DNA of 64,000 nucleotides from Hydrogenothermaceae bacterium (GCA_026418455.1 JAOABH010000003.1:62001-126000); one strand, 5' to 3'. Shown: positions 9,001-17,336, counted from the first letter of the stretch. A program made the numbers and translations. The notes: a model not told the origin generated them from the sequence alone.

Positions 9001-9588
9001 TGTTCCAGATGTCTCTATTGTAGCAGACACCATTATAGGAATATCTACATCTCTCTCTTTACATGCATCTTCCAATCCGTGAAGGGCAGCCTTTATCTGA
9101 AGTGGGTCCTGAAAAGTTTCCAAGAGAAAAACATCAACACCACCATCTATAAGTCCTAAAGCTGCTTCTTTATATCCTTCATACATAGTGTCATAATCTA
9201 TCTGTCCCAAAGATGGAAGTTTTGTTCCAGGACCTAATGAACCTGCTGTAAATCTTGGTTTATCGCCAGTAGAAAACTCTTTACACAGCTTAGAAACTAT
9301 CTCCGCTCCAGCCTTGGCTATTTCATAAGTTCTATCCCCTATGTCATACTCATCTAAAACCCATGGAAGGGCTCCAAATGTGTTTGTTTTTATCAAATCT
9401 GCTCCTGCTTCCAGGTATTTCTTATGTATCTGTCCAACAATGTCCGGAGCGTTTATATTTAAAATCTCATTACAACCAACCTTTCCTTCCCAGGCATTAA
9501 GCGGAATAATCATAGATTGAAGCATCGTTCCCATAGCTCCATCTATAATTAAAACCCTCTCTTTTATAATATCTCTTAAATCCATCAT
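6064..9588 (-). CDS. metH: Cobalamin-dependent methionine synthase
   Basis: 1174 residues carrying all four MetH modules. The homocysteine-binding domain (residues about 1-310) has the zinc cysteines in GFNCGVG and GGCCGTTPAH; the pterin (methyltetrahydrofolate) domain begins with VGERTNATGSKQF near 340; the cobalamin domain has the base-off motif DVHDVGKN near 720; the activation domain ends the protein with RYSPGYPACPD, which binds S-adenosylmethionine for reductive reactivation. The enzyme methylates homocysteine to methionine in the cytosol. Two adjacent ATGs could serve as start; AGAGG lies upstream. Only 95 bp separate it from the divergent gene pair, too little for a cobalamin riboswitch, and none is visible. 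Confidence 0.97.
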   Translation of the reverse strand: MMDLRDIIKERVLIIDGAMGTMLQSMIIPLNAWEGKVGCNEILNINAPDIVGQIHKKYLEAGADLIKTNTFGALPWVLDEYDIGDRTYEIAKAGAEIVSKLCKEFSTGDKPRFTAGSLGPGTKLPSLGQIDYDTMYEGYKEAALGLIDGGVDVFLLETFQDPLQIKAALHGLEDACKERDVDIPIMVSATIETSGTMLIGTDAQTLAVIMEPFNILTLGFNCGVGPDLVEKHLKKLSEVWSGYVSVHANAGLPENRGGYTYYPMDAQEFAERESAFVDIPGVAIVGGCCGTTPAHIKALHEKVRDKKPKPPVGKQPRALASLFSIQPLKQNPPPFLVGERTNATGSKQFREMLLREDYDAILAVAQEQVKAGAHGLDVSVNFAGRDEIKDMKEVIGRFVQKIPIPLMPDSTQPKALETALKLIGGKPIINSANLEDGEKKFDTVCQLAKRFGAALVLLTIDEKGMAKSKERKIEVAERMYQRAVNLHNINPQDLVFDMLTFTVGSGDQEYRDAAIQTIEAIREFSKLHPEVGFVLGISNVSFGLDMNARKYLNSVFLHHCIQAGLTMAIVNPKHLIPFHKISEEDRKICENLLFNVWENGEDPLFKFINHFSSKKSEIKEEKEDENLPIEEKIKKYLIDGEKDKLIKAVEEARHKIPPEKIINEILIDGMKYIGDLFGEGKMQLPFVLQSAESMKAAVDYLNQFLPKTSQKNRATLILGTVKGDVHDVGKNLVDIILTNNGFKVINLGIKVELEQFLKAYEEHKADAIGMSGLLVKSTLEMKNNLEEMYKRGIKVPVLLGGAALNKKFVDEYCRPIYDGPIFYCRDAFDGIEAMTRIEKGIFDTQLFKENIETEIKIEEKEDIPPISDIQMPSRKYPVPTPPFWGRKVWIHKDSEDYEYIKNLAFEWINKGALFKRAWGYTRGDRSYEEYQKLKEQEILPNYEKFKKMLIDEDIFQPIIIYGYFPCRSDISLRIKENNNRESSLYIFSEKEGWKDDNSVNREPLEVVIKKAIMKMDFPRSSKPPYRSIPDFFHDDRHDVVAFTVVSAGKKISEVENKLFKEGKYKDYHLLHGLGVELAEALAEIVHKKIRIELGIAKEEGESIEDINWKIGKYQGVRYSPGYPACPDLSLNDKIFQLLKPQEFGIELTETHLIVPEQSTAAIVVYHPEAKYFNI

Positions 9589-9616
9589 GAACCTCTGGCT
9601 AAATTTTAACCTTAAT

Positions 9617-9624
9617 ATTATAAT
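9617..9624. promoter_or_regulatory. Overlapping divergent -10 elements between metH and the envelope operon
   Basis: The octamer ATTATAAT contains TATAAT on the + strand (9619-9624) and on the - strand (9622-9617). It lies midway between the metH start and the start at 9684, so it could serve both directions. No convincing -35 hexamers were found. Confidence 0.35.
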
Positions 9625-9683
9625 TAATGTTAATGATATTTAAACTTTTGCCGAAAAAATGTATTAAAAGGAGGAAGATTTCA

Positions 9684-9977
9684 ATGAGGAAGATAATACT
9701 ATCTATTCTTATTTTTGCAGGTATTAGTTTTGCTCAAAGTTCTGGGATTACTACCTCTGAATACTTAGATCAGGCAAGAGATGCACTGAAAAAAGCTTAC
9801 GAATCCGGTGCCCATGTTAAAGCTCCCTATGAGTATTCAAAAGCATCTGCTTACTATAGCATAGCAAAAGAAAGTGCTTCAAATTTTAGCTTAGATAATG
9901 CAGTTGAAGCTTCAAAAAAATCTATAGAATGGTCTTTAAAGGCGATTGAGAAAACATTTAAAGGGGTAGAAAAATGA
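9684..9977 (+). CDS. Secreted DUF4398-like helical protein
   Basis: 97 residues from the ATG at 9684, chosen because GGAGG sits just upstream and the product then begins with a clean signal peptide (MRKIILSILIFAGISFAQ). A longer frame opens at 9627 but lacks a ribosome-binding site and would bury the signal peptide. The mature part is predicted all-helical, with the YEYSKASAYYSIAKE pattern seen in DUF4398 envelope proteins, which often precede OmpA-type genes. It overlaps the OmpA gene by four bases (ATGA), so they are translationally coupled and probably act together in the periplasm. Molecular function is not known. Confidence 0.75.
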   Translation: MRKIILSILIFAGISFAQSSGITTSEYLDQARDALKKAYESGAHVKAPYEYSKASAYYSIAKESASNFSLDNAVEASKKSIEWSLKAIEKTFKGVEK

Positions 9978-10894
9978 GAAAGTTATTTATCTGTGGATGT
10001 TTAATCTCTTTAAGTTTCGGTGTATCTTTTGCAGGAAATAGTGTTGTCGTTGATGTAACGGAGTTACAATCAAAGTTAGATAGATTATCTCAGATGTATG
10101 GTAAAGAGTGTTCACCTCAAGAATTTGCCTATGCAGAGACCTATTTAGAAACATTAAAAGGAGGTGGAAAAACAGGGTCAAAAGAAGAGTATATTATAGA
10201 GTCTAAACTTAAGGAGTGTGGACCTTTAGAGATAGGTTATGTAAAAACCTGTATTGATTCGTATAAGGTGACAAAGAAGGAAGAGAAAAAAAATATTGTC
10301 ATTAGAGAAAATTCTGTAGATACTATCAGTTATCCGGTAAAAATAAATTATTACCTATCGTTAGTAGAAAAAAATATATACAGTGATAAAGATGGAGATG
10401 GTATTCCATGTTATAAAGAGATAGAGATGGGAACTAATCCCGATATAGCTGATAAAAAAGAGGAAAAAAATCAGTTTGTTGCTGTAGGAGAGAAGAAAGA
10501 AGAAAAACAACCTGTCGTTGCTGAAACAAAAGAGGAAGATGTAAATCCTCTTAATCAACCTGTCAGGGTTCATTTCTATTTTAATAGAGCAGACATTAAA
10601 AAAGAGTATTTACCATATCTTAATGTAGTGGCAAAATTTTTAAAAATGCATAGAGATGTAAAGGTTAAGATAGTTGGATATACAGATAACATAGGTCCTA
10701 AGGGCTATAATGACAAACTTGCCATGAAAAGAGCATTATCTGTTAAAAAATATCTCACAAAGATGGGTGTTGAGCCAGATAGAGTAGTTATAGAAGGTAT
10801 AGGTAAAGATAGATACCTTGTATCTAATGACAACAGTGTTGATAGGTTTACAAATAGAAGAGCAGAGTTTTACGTAATAAGTATCGCAGATTAA
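9974..10894 (+). CDS. OmpA-family peptidoglycan-binding protein with calcium-binding repeat
   Basis: 306 residues with a signal peptide ending near residue 20. The middle holds a single thrombospondin type 3-like calcium site (DKDGDGIPC then MGTNPD) and a charged, lysine/glutamate-rich linker. The C-terminal 110 residues are an OmpA domain: VHFYFNRADI at its start and IVGYTDNIGPKGYN, then FTNRRAEFYV at the end, where the conserved Asp and Arg bind diaminopimelate of peptidoglycan. There is no eight-strand barrel region, so it is probably a periplasmic or outer-membrane-tethered linker rather than a porin. Coupled to the preceding DUF4398-like gene. Confidence 0.87.
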   Translation: MRKLFICGCLISLSFGVSFAGNSVVVDVTELQSKLDRLSQMYGKECSPQEFAYAETYLETLKGGGKTGSKEEYIIESKLKECGPLEIGYVKTCIDSYKVTKKEEKKNIVIRENSVDTISYPVKINYYLSLVEKNIYSDKDGDGIPCYKEIEMGTNPDIADKKEEKNQFVAVGEKKEEKQPVVAETKEEDVNPLNQPVRVHFYFNRADIKKEYLPYLNVVAKFLKMHRDVKVKIVGYTDNIGPKGYNDKLAMKRALSVKKYLTKMGVEPDRVVIEGIGKDRYLVSNDNSVDRFTNRRAEFYVISIAD

Positions 10895-10903
10895 GGAAGG
10901 TTT

Positions 10904-11401
10904 TTGGCTTTAGGAAGAACCCATGATTTAATAAATTTAGCAGCTTTTGGTCCTATAGTTTACTATCTACAACCTACAGATTTTGTTAGTTTTACTGTAG
11001 GTTATATGGTTGGGACTTTTTTACTGTCTCCGGATAATGATATCTATCATTCATCTGTAAATAAGAGATGGAAAATATTAAAATTTTTATGGTATCCATA
11101 CACAAAGCTATTTTCCCATCGTGGAATCTCTCACATCCCGTTTTACGGAACATTAACAAAACTTGTATATCTTGGGGTAATATTTCTTGTATTACTTTTT
11201 ATACTTAAATTCATACTTATGAAATTTGGAGATACTGCATTTAGCAGTTATCTCAGCCTAATAGATTTTGATTGGTATATAATAACTAATCCGATAGTTA
11301 TTTCATTCTTTGTTGGACTTTTAATTGCAGAGGTGATACATATATTTACAGATATCATTTACAGTGCTTTAAAACCGAAAAAGAGGAAGAAGAGAAAGTG
11401 A
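10904..11401 (+). CDS. Membrane protein of the DUF2227 (putative metal-binding) type
   Basis: 165 residues from a TTG start with AAGGAAGG upstream. The N-terminus GRTHDLINL, the DNDIYHSS stretch and FSHRGISHIP place conserved His and Asp residues on membrane-embedded or membrane-adjacent segments, as in DUF2227 and the YdjM-like hydrolase group. Three hydrophobic segments are seen, at about residues 20-43, 80-105 and 128-150, and the tail is a basic KPKKRKKRK. It overlaps the next gene (a site-2 protease) by four bases. A phosphatase or hydrolase activity is conceivable from the histidines but unproven. Confidence 0.7.
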   Translation: MALGRTHDLINLAAFGPIVYYLQPTDFVSFTVGYMVGTFLLSPDNDIYHSSVNKRWKILKFLWYPYTKLFSHRGISHIPFYGTLTKLVYLGVIFLVLLFILKFILMKFGDTAFSSYLSLIDFDWYIITNPIVISFFVGLLIAEVIHIFTDIIYSALKPKKRKKRK

Positions 11402-12528
11402 ACCTTAAATATTCTTATCCGTTGGTAAATATATTTGGTATTACAGTAAATATAGATATAAGTTGGTTATTTGCCTTTTTACTTGTATCTTTTTCTATCT
11501 CAGAAGGTTTTTATCCCCATCTATATCCAAATTATCCTGCTTATTACTACTGGTTAACAGGTGTAATTTCTGCAATATTTTTGTTTATAAGTGTTTTACT
11601 TCACGAGCTTTCCCATTCCTTGGTGGCAATTAGAGAAGGTATTCCTGTTAGAGATATCCACCTTTTTATATTTGGTGGAGTAGCAATGATAGAGCAGGAA
11701 CCTAAGAGTCCTTTTCAGGAGTTTAAGATAGCCATAGCTGGACCTATAATGAGTTTTATGTTGGCAGCTTTATTTTTTACCTTTGCTTACTTTTACCCTA
11801 AAGATGACCTCTTTAACGGATTTATAAACTATCTGTTTTTAGTAAATTTTTTCCTTGGAGTCTTCAATCTTATTCCGGCTTTTCCACTTGATGGTGGTAG
11901 GATTCTCAGGTCTATTCTCTGGAATAAAAAGGGTTTATTGAAAGCAACAGAGATAGCTTCTAAAATAGGTAATTACTTTGGTAATTTTCTTATACTGATG
12001 GGCATACTTTTTTTCATTACAGGTAATTTTATAAATGGTATATGGCTTGTTTTCTTAGGTATTTTTATAAAAAGAGCATCAAAACAGGCATATTTAAGTA
12101 CTAAGCTTTATTTATTTTTATCAAATTACAGAGTAGACAACTTTCTTACCACGATGACCCCTCTTTTTCATTCTGATCCAATAGAAAATTATATAACCAT
12201 GTATTATCCATTTTATAGAACTAAGATATATCCTGTTATATCAAAAAATGGTGATATTTTATACTTAAATTACGAAGATATAAAAAAATATCCCTCTTTT
12301 GAGTTAGAAAATAAAACAGCTGGAGATTTTGCAAAAGAAATTAAATTTAGTGTAGACCCTTCCGACAAACTAACAACAGCCTATAAAATTATGTTAAAAA
12401 ATGATTTAGATGAAATTCCAGTTATGTATAACAACACATTTGTAGGGTTATTAAAAAGGGATATAATAGAAAGTATAATAAAAAGTAAAATGGGAGATAT
12501 AGATGAAGGCTCTTCTGATAGAAGATGA
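11398..12528 (+). CDS. Site-2 protease family zinc metalloprotease with CBS-like C-terminus
   Basis: 376 residues, GTG start overlapping the previous stop. An M50 intramembrane protease: HELSH at residues 69-73 supplies two zinc ligands and NLIPAFPLDGG near 160 the third (Asp). Six or so membrane segments fill the first 230 residues. The remaining 145 residues are soluble and end in a CBS-like motif (AYKIMLKNDLDEIPV), as in the SpoIVFB-like subgroup where the CBS part senses nucleotides. The gene overlaps the response regulator by 26 bases, so protease and two-component system are made together, which suggests regulated proteolysis tied to envelope signalling. Confidence 0.88.
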   Translation: MNLKYSYPLVNIFGITVNIDISWLFAFLLVSFSISEGFYPHLYPNYPAYYYWLTGVISAIFLFISVLLHELSHSLVAIREGIPVRDIHLFIFGGVAMIEQEPKSPFQEFKIAIAGPIMSFMLAALFFTFAYFYPKDDLFNGFINYLFLVNFFLGVFNLIPAFPLDGGRILRSILWNKKGLLKATEIASKIGNYFGNFLILMGILFFITGNFINGIWLVFLGIFIKRASKQAYLSTKLYLFLSNYRVDNFLTTMTPLFHSDPIENYITMYYPFYRTKIYPVISKNGDILYLNYEDIKKYPSFELENKTAGDFAKEIKFSVDPSDKLTTAYKIMLKNDLDEIPVMYNNTFVGLLKRDIIESIIKSKMGDIDEGSSDRR

Positions 12529-13177
12529 CAAAATCCTATCAGACCAGATAAAGAGGAGATTAGAAGATTTAGAGTTTGATGTTTATCAGGCTTTTGATGG
12601 TGAAGAAGCTGTTGGTTATCTTGATTACGATACATACGATATCATAATACTTGATCTTATGCTTCCAAAAATACATGGTTATCAGATACTTGAGAAGATT
12701 AAAACAAAGAATATCAAAACTCCAGTTCTTATACTAAGTGCAAAATCTGATGTAGAAGATAAAGTTAAAGGACTATCCATAGGTGCAGACGATTATCTTA
12801 CAAAGCCGTTTAGTTTCCCCGAGCTTATCGCTAGAATAAATGCTCTTCTTAGAAGAAGTAAGAAATTTGAAGATGTTACAAATTTAAAATATGGAGATCT
12901 GACAATAGACCTTATTAAAAAGGAAGTTAGAAGAGGAGATAAAAAGATAGATTTAACTGCCAAAGAGTTTGACCTTCTTAAATATTTAGTCGAGAATGCT
13001 GAAAAAATAGTGACAAGAAATATGATACTTGAAAATGTATTTGATATAAATTTTGATATAGAAAGTAATATAGTAGATGTTCATATACACAGACTTAGAG
13101 AGAAAGTAGACAAAAAATTTGATAGAAAACTTATCCACACAGTCCGTGGCTTTGGTTATGTCCTTAAAGGTAGCTAA
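12503..13177 (+). CDS. OmpR-family response regulator
   Basis: 224 residues. Receiver domain with the acidic pocket ED at 8-9, phospho-acceptor Asp51 (IILDLMLP) and Lys101 (LTKPF). The C-terminal winged helix contains the usual DLTAKEFDLLKYL recognition-domain start and HIHRLREKVD followed by HTVRGFGYVL. It is a DNA-binding transcription factor activated by the kinase encoded next, with which it overlaps by 20 bases. Target genes are not evident from sequence. Confidence 0.95.
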   Translation: MKALLIEDDKILSDQIKRRLEDLEFDVYQAFDGEEAVGYLDYDTYDIIILDLMLPKIHGYQILEKIKTKNIKTPVLILSAKSDVEDKVKGLSIGADDYLTKPFSFPELIARINALLRRSKKFEDVTNLKYGDLTIDLIKKEVRRGDKKIDLTAKEFDLLKYLVENAEKIVTRNMILENVFDINFDIESNIVDVHIHRLREKVDKKFDRKLIHTVRGFGYVLKGS

Positions 13178-14525
13178 ATTTTACAAAAAGATAGCATTTA
13201 GAGTTATCTTACTTTATACAGGTATAATATTCCTATCATTTTTAATTTTATTCTTTATGGTTTACTCATTTTTTGAAGCTTATCTAGATAACAGAACCAA
13301 AGAACAACTTCTTGAAAAGGCAAAATCTTATAAAATACTATATAAACAAGAAAAATTAGATGGATTACTGAAACAGATAAAAAAAGAGACTGAAATACTT
13401 AATATGTCAGATCAATTTTTTAAAGTTTATAAAGATGAGAAAGAAATTTTTACAGTTGGGGAGTTTATATCTATACCTTTAAAAGAAGTTATTGATAAAA
13501 AACCAGATTATTATTTGTTTAAAACTATAAATAACTACTATGTTTTGATATATAAATTGTCAAATAGATATACATTAGTTATTGGAAAATCTACATTTTC
13601 AAATAATAAACTTTTAAATAGACTTCAAGATATTTTCTTTATATCTTCTACAATAACTTTCTTTATATCAGTTATAGGAGGTTTATTTCTTACTGCTACA
13701 ATTACAAGAAAACTTAAAAAGATATCTGAGACAGCAAAAGATATATCCAGTAGCATGGATTTAAACCGGAGAGTAAAAACAACAGGAAGCGGAGATGAAA
13801 TAGATGACCTTGCTACCGTAATAAATACCTTACTTGATAGGATTCAGATTCTTGTAAATACTATAAAAGAAACCTCTGAAAGTATAGCCCATGACCTTAA
13901 AACACCGATTGCAAGGATACGATCATCTATAGAGAATGCTATTATAAGAAATAATATGCCAAAAGAATGTAGTGATCTTTTAGGATATGTTCTTGAAGAG
14001 ACAGAGATAATAAACCAGATGATAGCAGACCTCCTAACAATATCTAAAATAGAGTCAGGAGCTTATAAATTAAAATCTGAGAAAATGAATTTATCTGAGT
14101 CAGTTTTAAAGTTATGTCAACTGTTTAAAGATTATGGAACCTCTAAAAAGGTAAAAGTTGAGTGTGATATTGAAGAAAATATAGAGATTGAGGCAGATCC
14201 TAAATTACTTTCAAGAGCTATAGCAAACCTTATAGACAATGCCATAAAGTTTAATATGGAAAATGGTAAAGTAATGATCTCTTTAAAAAGAGAGGAAGAT
14301 AAAATTGTGATTCAGATAGAAGATACAGGATTAGGAATCCCAGAAGATAAAATAGATAAAATATTCGAAAAGTTTTTCATGGTAGATGAAAGTAGATCTG
14401 TTTATGGTAGTGGATTAGGTTTAAGTCTCGTGAAAGCTGTAATAGAAGCCCATAAGGGACAGATAAAAGTTTTCAGTAAAGAAGGAGAGGGAACGACATT
14501 TAAGGTGATTTTACCTGTTGGTTAA
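13158..14525 (+). CDS. Sensor histidine kinase
   Basis: 455 residues from the ATG at 13158. An upstream in-frame ATG at 13119 would add 13 residues overlapping the regulator deeper and has no better ribosome-binding site. Two membrane segments (about residues 11-35 and 155-178) enclose a periplasmic sensor; a HAMP linker follows, then the dimerisation helix with the phospho-accepting His in IAHDLKTPIAR, and the ATPase domain with N box NLIDNAIKF, G1 DTGLGIP, F box FEKFF and G2 GSGLGLSL. It partners the OmpR regulator upstream. The stimulus is unknown, though neighbouring membrane proteases suggest envelope stress. Confidence 0.95.
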   Translation: MSLKVAKFYKKIAFRVILLYTGIIFLSFLILFFMVYSFFEAYLDNRTKEQLLEKAKSYKILYKQEKLDGLLKQIKKETEILNMSDQFFKVYKDEKEIFTVGEFISIPLKEVIDKKPDYYLFKTINNYYVLIYKLSNRYTLVIGKSTFSNNKLLNRLQDIFFISSTITFFISVIGGLFLTATITRKLKKISETAKDISSSMDLNRRVKTTGSGDEIDDLATVINTLLDRIQILVNTIKETSESIAHDLKTPIARIRSSIENAIIRNNMPKECSDLLGYVLEETEIINQMIADLLTISKIESGAYKLKSEKMNLSESVLKLCQLFKDYGTSKKVKVECDIEENIEIEADPKLLSRAIANLIDNAIKFNMENGKVMISLKREEDKIVIQIEDTGLGIPEDKIDKIFEKFFMVDESRSVYGSGLGLSLVKAVIEAHKGQIKVFSKEGEGTTFKVILPVG

Positions 14526-14553
14526 TTGTGTATTTAATATTTTGATATATAAT
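14526..14553 (+). promoter_or_regulatory. Sigma-70-type promoter for rseP
   Basis: TTGTGT (14526-14531), 16-bp spacer, and perfect TATAAT (14548-14553). Transcription would start near 14560, about 28 bases before the ATG at 14588 and 12 before the GGAGG. This lets rseP be expressed apart from the two-component genes. Confidence 0.55.
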
Positions 14554-14587
14554 TTTTCTTTCAATAATTTTGGAGGTTTTTAAAAGT

Positions 14588-15910
14588 ATGACCGTTTTGG
14601 CATTTTTGATACTACTTGGAGTTTTGATAACTATACATGAACTCGGACATTTTCTTTTTGCAAGACTTTTTGGTGTTAAAGTAGAGTCCTTTTCTATAGG
14701 TTTTGGTCCTCCTATCTTTAAGTGGAAAGGTAAAGATGATACCGTTTATCAGATTGCTGCCATACCTCTTGGTGGATATGTGAAGATGTATGGAGAGGAC
14801 TCTATGACAGAACCGGTTCAAGGTAGTGTGAATAAGGAAACTTTCTCTGATCCAAGGTCTTTCCATTCAAAACCTAACTGGCAGAAGATGTTGATAGCTT
14901 TTGCTGGGCCACTTTTCAATATAGTTTTGGCTGTTATACTTTTTGTAGTTGTTTACATGATCGGAATAAAAGAGCCTGCTTATCTTTCTCAGCCTGTAGA
15001 AGTTGGATATGTTGAGAAAAACTCTTTTGCAGATAAAGCTGGTTTAAAACCTTTTGATAAAATCATCAAGATAGATGACAAAGAAGTTAAAAACTGGAAA
15101 GAGTTTATGATGGATGTAAGTCTTAAATCTGGTCAAACTGCTGTTTTTACAATCCAGAGAGGAGGAGAAATTCAAAAGATAGCCGTTAATATTCCAGAGG
15201 ATTTAACAAAATATAGTATAGGCATATCTCCTTTAATACCTGCTAAAGTGGGAAATATAATTCAAAACTCTCCTGCAGAGAAATCAGGATTACAGAAAGG
15301 TGATATTATAATAGGCGTAAACGGTAAATCTATAAGTAGCTGGTATGAATTTGCTGATTATATGATGAGTATTAAAGATAATAATCCAATTAACCTTATA
15401 GTAAAGAGAGGTGAAAATATATTCAGTATTACAGTTAATCCAGAATACAATCAGGAGTTGAAAAAATATACAGTTGGAATATCTCCAGCATTTGACCAGA
15501 GGGTTGTGAAGTACTCTTTTGCAGAAGCTGTTAATAAAGGTTTAGAAAAGACAGTGGAGCTTACCGGGGCTATATACGGAGTTGTGAAAGGATTAATAAC
15601 TGGTGAAGTTTCTTTTAAAACTCTCGGGGGACCTCTCTCTATAGCAAAATTTTCTGGAGAAGCTTTAGAGACAGGTATAACAACTTTCCTCTTTGCGATG
15701 GCATTTATGTCTCTACAACTTGGATATCTAAATCTCCTACCTATTCCAGTTTTAGATGGTGGACTTATCTTTATCCTTCTTATAGAAACCATCATAAGAA
15801 GACCACTTCCGGAAAAAGCAAAAGAGTATTTGGCATACTTTGGTTTTGCTTTACTTGGAACACTGATGATATATGTCATTTTTAATGATATACTAAGAGT
15901 GTTAACATAA
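14588..15910 (+). CDS. rseP: RIP metalloprotease RseP
   Basis: 440 residues from the ATG at 14588; the TTG at 14570 is rejected because GGAGG at 14572-14576 would lie inside that longer frame and serves the ATG. Site-2 protease with HELGH at residues 17-21 in the first membrane helix and NLLPIPVLDGG near the C-terminal membrane helices. Two PDZ domains in tandem (about 120-200 and 205-290) occupy the periplasmic insert, the arrangement of E. coli RseP, which cuts anti-sigma factors and leftover signal peptides. No rseA- or rpoE-like gene is in the window. It has its own promoter and follows the two-component pair. Confidence 0.94.
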   Translation: MTVLAFLILLGVLITIHELGHFLFARLFGVKVESFSIGFGPPIFKWKGKDDTVYQIAAIPLGGYVKMYGEDSMTEPVQGSVNKETFSDPRSFHSKPNWQKMLIAFAGPLFNIVLAVILFVVVYMIGIKEPAYLSQPVEVGYVEKNSFADKAGLKPFDKIIKIDDKEVKNWKEFMMDVSLKSGQTAVFTIQRGGEIQKIAVNIPEDLTKYSIGISPLIPAKVGNIIQNSPAEKSGLQKGDIIIGVNGKSISSWYEFADYMMSIKDNNPINLIVKRGENIFSITVNPEYNQELKKYTVGISPAFDQRVVKYSFAEAVNKGLEKTVELTGAIYGVVKGLITGEVSFKTLGGPLSIAKFSGEALETGITTFLFAMAFMSLQLGYLNLLPIPVLDGGLIFILLIETIIRRPLPEKAKEYLAYFGFALLGTLMIYVIFNDILRVLT

Positions 15911-15947
15911 AATATATCAAATATATTTTTATATATGGAGTTGAGAT

Positions 15948-16427
15948 ATGGCTACAAGAGTAGGAATAATCGTTTTAAGTGGAACATTGGATAAAGTTAT
16001 GCCAGCCTTCATAATTGGGACAACTGCAGCCTCTATGGGTATGGAAGTAGGTATGTTTTTCAGTTTTTATGGACTTAACGCAATTCACAGGGAGAAACAT
16101 AAGAATCTAAAAGTATCTCCTATTGGCAACCCAGCAATGCCTATGCCTGTTCCTGTCCCTCAGATCCTTACAATTATGCCCGGTATGATGGATTTTGCAA
16201 CCTCTATGATGAAAGGAATGATGGAGAAACATAAAGTTCCATCTTTAGAAAAGCTTATTCAAGATGCTAAAGATTTAGATGTTAAACTGTTTCCATGTCA
16301 AACAGCTATGACACTTTTTGGTTATAAATACGAAGATTTAATAGATGGTGTAGAAAAGCCAGTAGGTGCTGCTACTTTCTTAAACTTCGTCAATGCCGAA
16401 GATAAATCAATAGTTTTAAACTTTTAG
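15948..16427 (+). CDS. DsrE/DsrF-like (DsrE2-type) sulfur-handling protein
   Basis: 159 residues with GGAG upstream. It has a DsrE fold outline: an N-terminal strand VGIIVLSGTLDKV, a hydrophobic helix pair around residues 25-45, a methionine-rich insert (residues about 70-90) and the single conserved cysteine in LFPCQTAMTLFGY near 113. DsrE-type proteins carry persulfide sulfur on that cysteine; DsrE2 members are membrane-associated and found with sulfur-oxidation genes. Here it stands alone with a hairpin terminator after it. Role in sulfur transfer follows from the family and fits a sulfur-metabolising thermophile. Confidence 0.8.
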   Translation: MATRVGIIVLSGTLDKVMPAFIIGTTAASMGMEVGMFFSFYGLNAIHREKHKNLKVSPIGNPAMPMPVPVPQILTIMPGMMDFATSMMKGMMEKHKVPSLEKLIQDAKDLDVKLFPCQTAMTLFGYKYEDLIDGVEKPVGAATFLNFVNAEDKSIVLNF

Positions 16428-16431
16428 CTAT

Positions 16432-16453
16432 AGGTGGTTATATGCCACCTTTT
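16432..16453 (+). terminator. Intrinsic terminator after the DsrE-like gene
   Basis: Six-base stem AGGTGG / CCACCT (16432-16437 and 16445-16450) with a seven-base loop and then TTTTA. The hairpin also overlaps the stop of the convergent glycosyltransferase gene, and the reverse strand has a short T-rich follow-up, so it may work in both directions. Confidence 0.5.
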
Positions 16454-17316
16454 ATATCTAAAAATCTATCTATTCTAAACCCTCTTTTTAACACAGATAA
16501 GATATTTCTTTTATCTAAGATTATTGATGGATTCTCTTTTATAGCTCTGAATAAAATTTTCCAACCAGTAGAAAGATTTCCAAATCTTAAATTTATATCT
16601 GCAATGTGAAAAAGAAAATCAGCCTTATACTTTTTAGGGATTTTGTCTTTGTAATCTTCATAAACTTTTAATGTTGAGTATAGCATCTTTATATTTCTAC
16701 TCGTCCTGTTTCTATGTTCCCTCATAAATACTTTATTGTTGTCTAAAATTTTTATCTTGATACCTTTTAAGTAGCTTCTTATAAATATCTCCCAGTCTTC
16801 TCTAAGTATTATATCTTCTCTGTATCCTAAAAATGACTCTTTTCTAAAACCGGAGGCTGAAGGATAACCAATCTGTCCGGAGAATATAATCTTACCAACA
16901 TCTTCAGGTATAGTCTTCTTTGAAACTCTTATAATCTTACTATCTTCATCTATAAAGGTCCTTGGGAATGAATATACAATATCATTATCTTTAAGATAAC
17001 TTATTGACTGCTCTATATACTCTCTTTCCCACTCATCATCGTAGTCTAAGAAAAATACAAATTTTCCTTTGGTATTTTCAACGCCGATATTTCTACTATA
17101 AGACCTCTCCATATTTTTAGGATTTTTAATAATCCGAAGTTTACCGTTTAAAATATCTTTAAAACTTTCTTCAACTATCTCTACTGTTCTATCTGTAGAA
17201 GCATCATCAATAACCAATATCTCTAAATCCTCAAATGTTTGATTTAAAACAGACTTTATGGCATTTTTGATAAACTTCTCTCCGTTATAAACAGGGATAA
17301 TTACAGTAGCTTCCAT
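16438..17316 (-). CDS. Family 2 glycosyltransferase
   Basis: 292 residues. The GT-A fold start TVIIPVYNGEKF, NQTFEDLEILVIDDASTD and the DxD-type metal/nucleotide-sugar site (FFLDYDDEW near 92) are those of inverting GT2 enzymes. No membrane segment is evident, so it acts at the cytosolic side, probably on surface polysaccharide or lipopolysaccharide. Donor and acceptor cannot be told from sequence. It follows moaA by 20 bases on the same strand and may be cotranscribed, though the two functions are unrelated. Confidence 0.88.
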   Translation of the reverse strand: MEATVIIPVYNGEKFIKNAIKSVLNQTFEDLEILVIDDASTDRTVEIVEESFKDILNGKLRIIKNPKNMERSYSRNIGVENTKGKFVFFLDYDDEWEREYIEQSISYLKDNDIVYSFPRTFIDEDSKIIRVSKKTIPEDVGKIIFSGQIGYPSASGFRKESFLGYREDIILREDWEIFIRSYLKGIKIKILDNNKVFMREHRNRTSRNIKMLYSTLKVYEDYKDKIPKKYKADFLFHIADINLRFGNLSTGWKILFRAIKENPSIILDKRNILSVLKRGFRIDRFLDIKGGI

Positions 17317-17336
17317 AAAGCTATTTTATCATAAAC

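Noticed and set aside
6201-9159. Several plus-strand frames of 60-126 codons opposite metH.
   Set aside because: They are shadows of metH, lack ribosome-binding sites and show no domain pattern.
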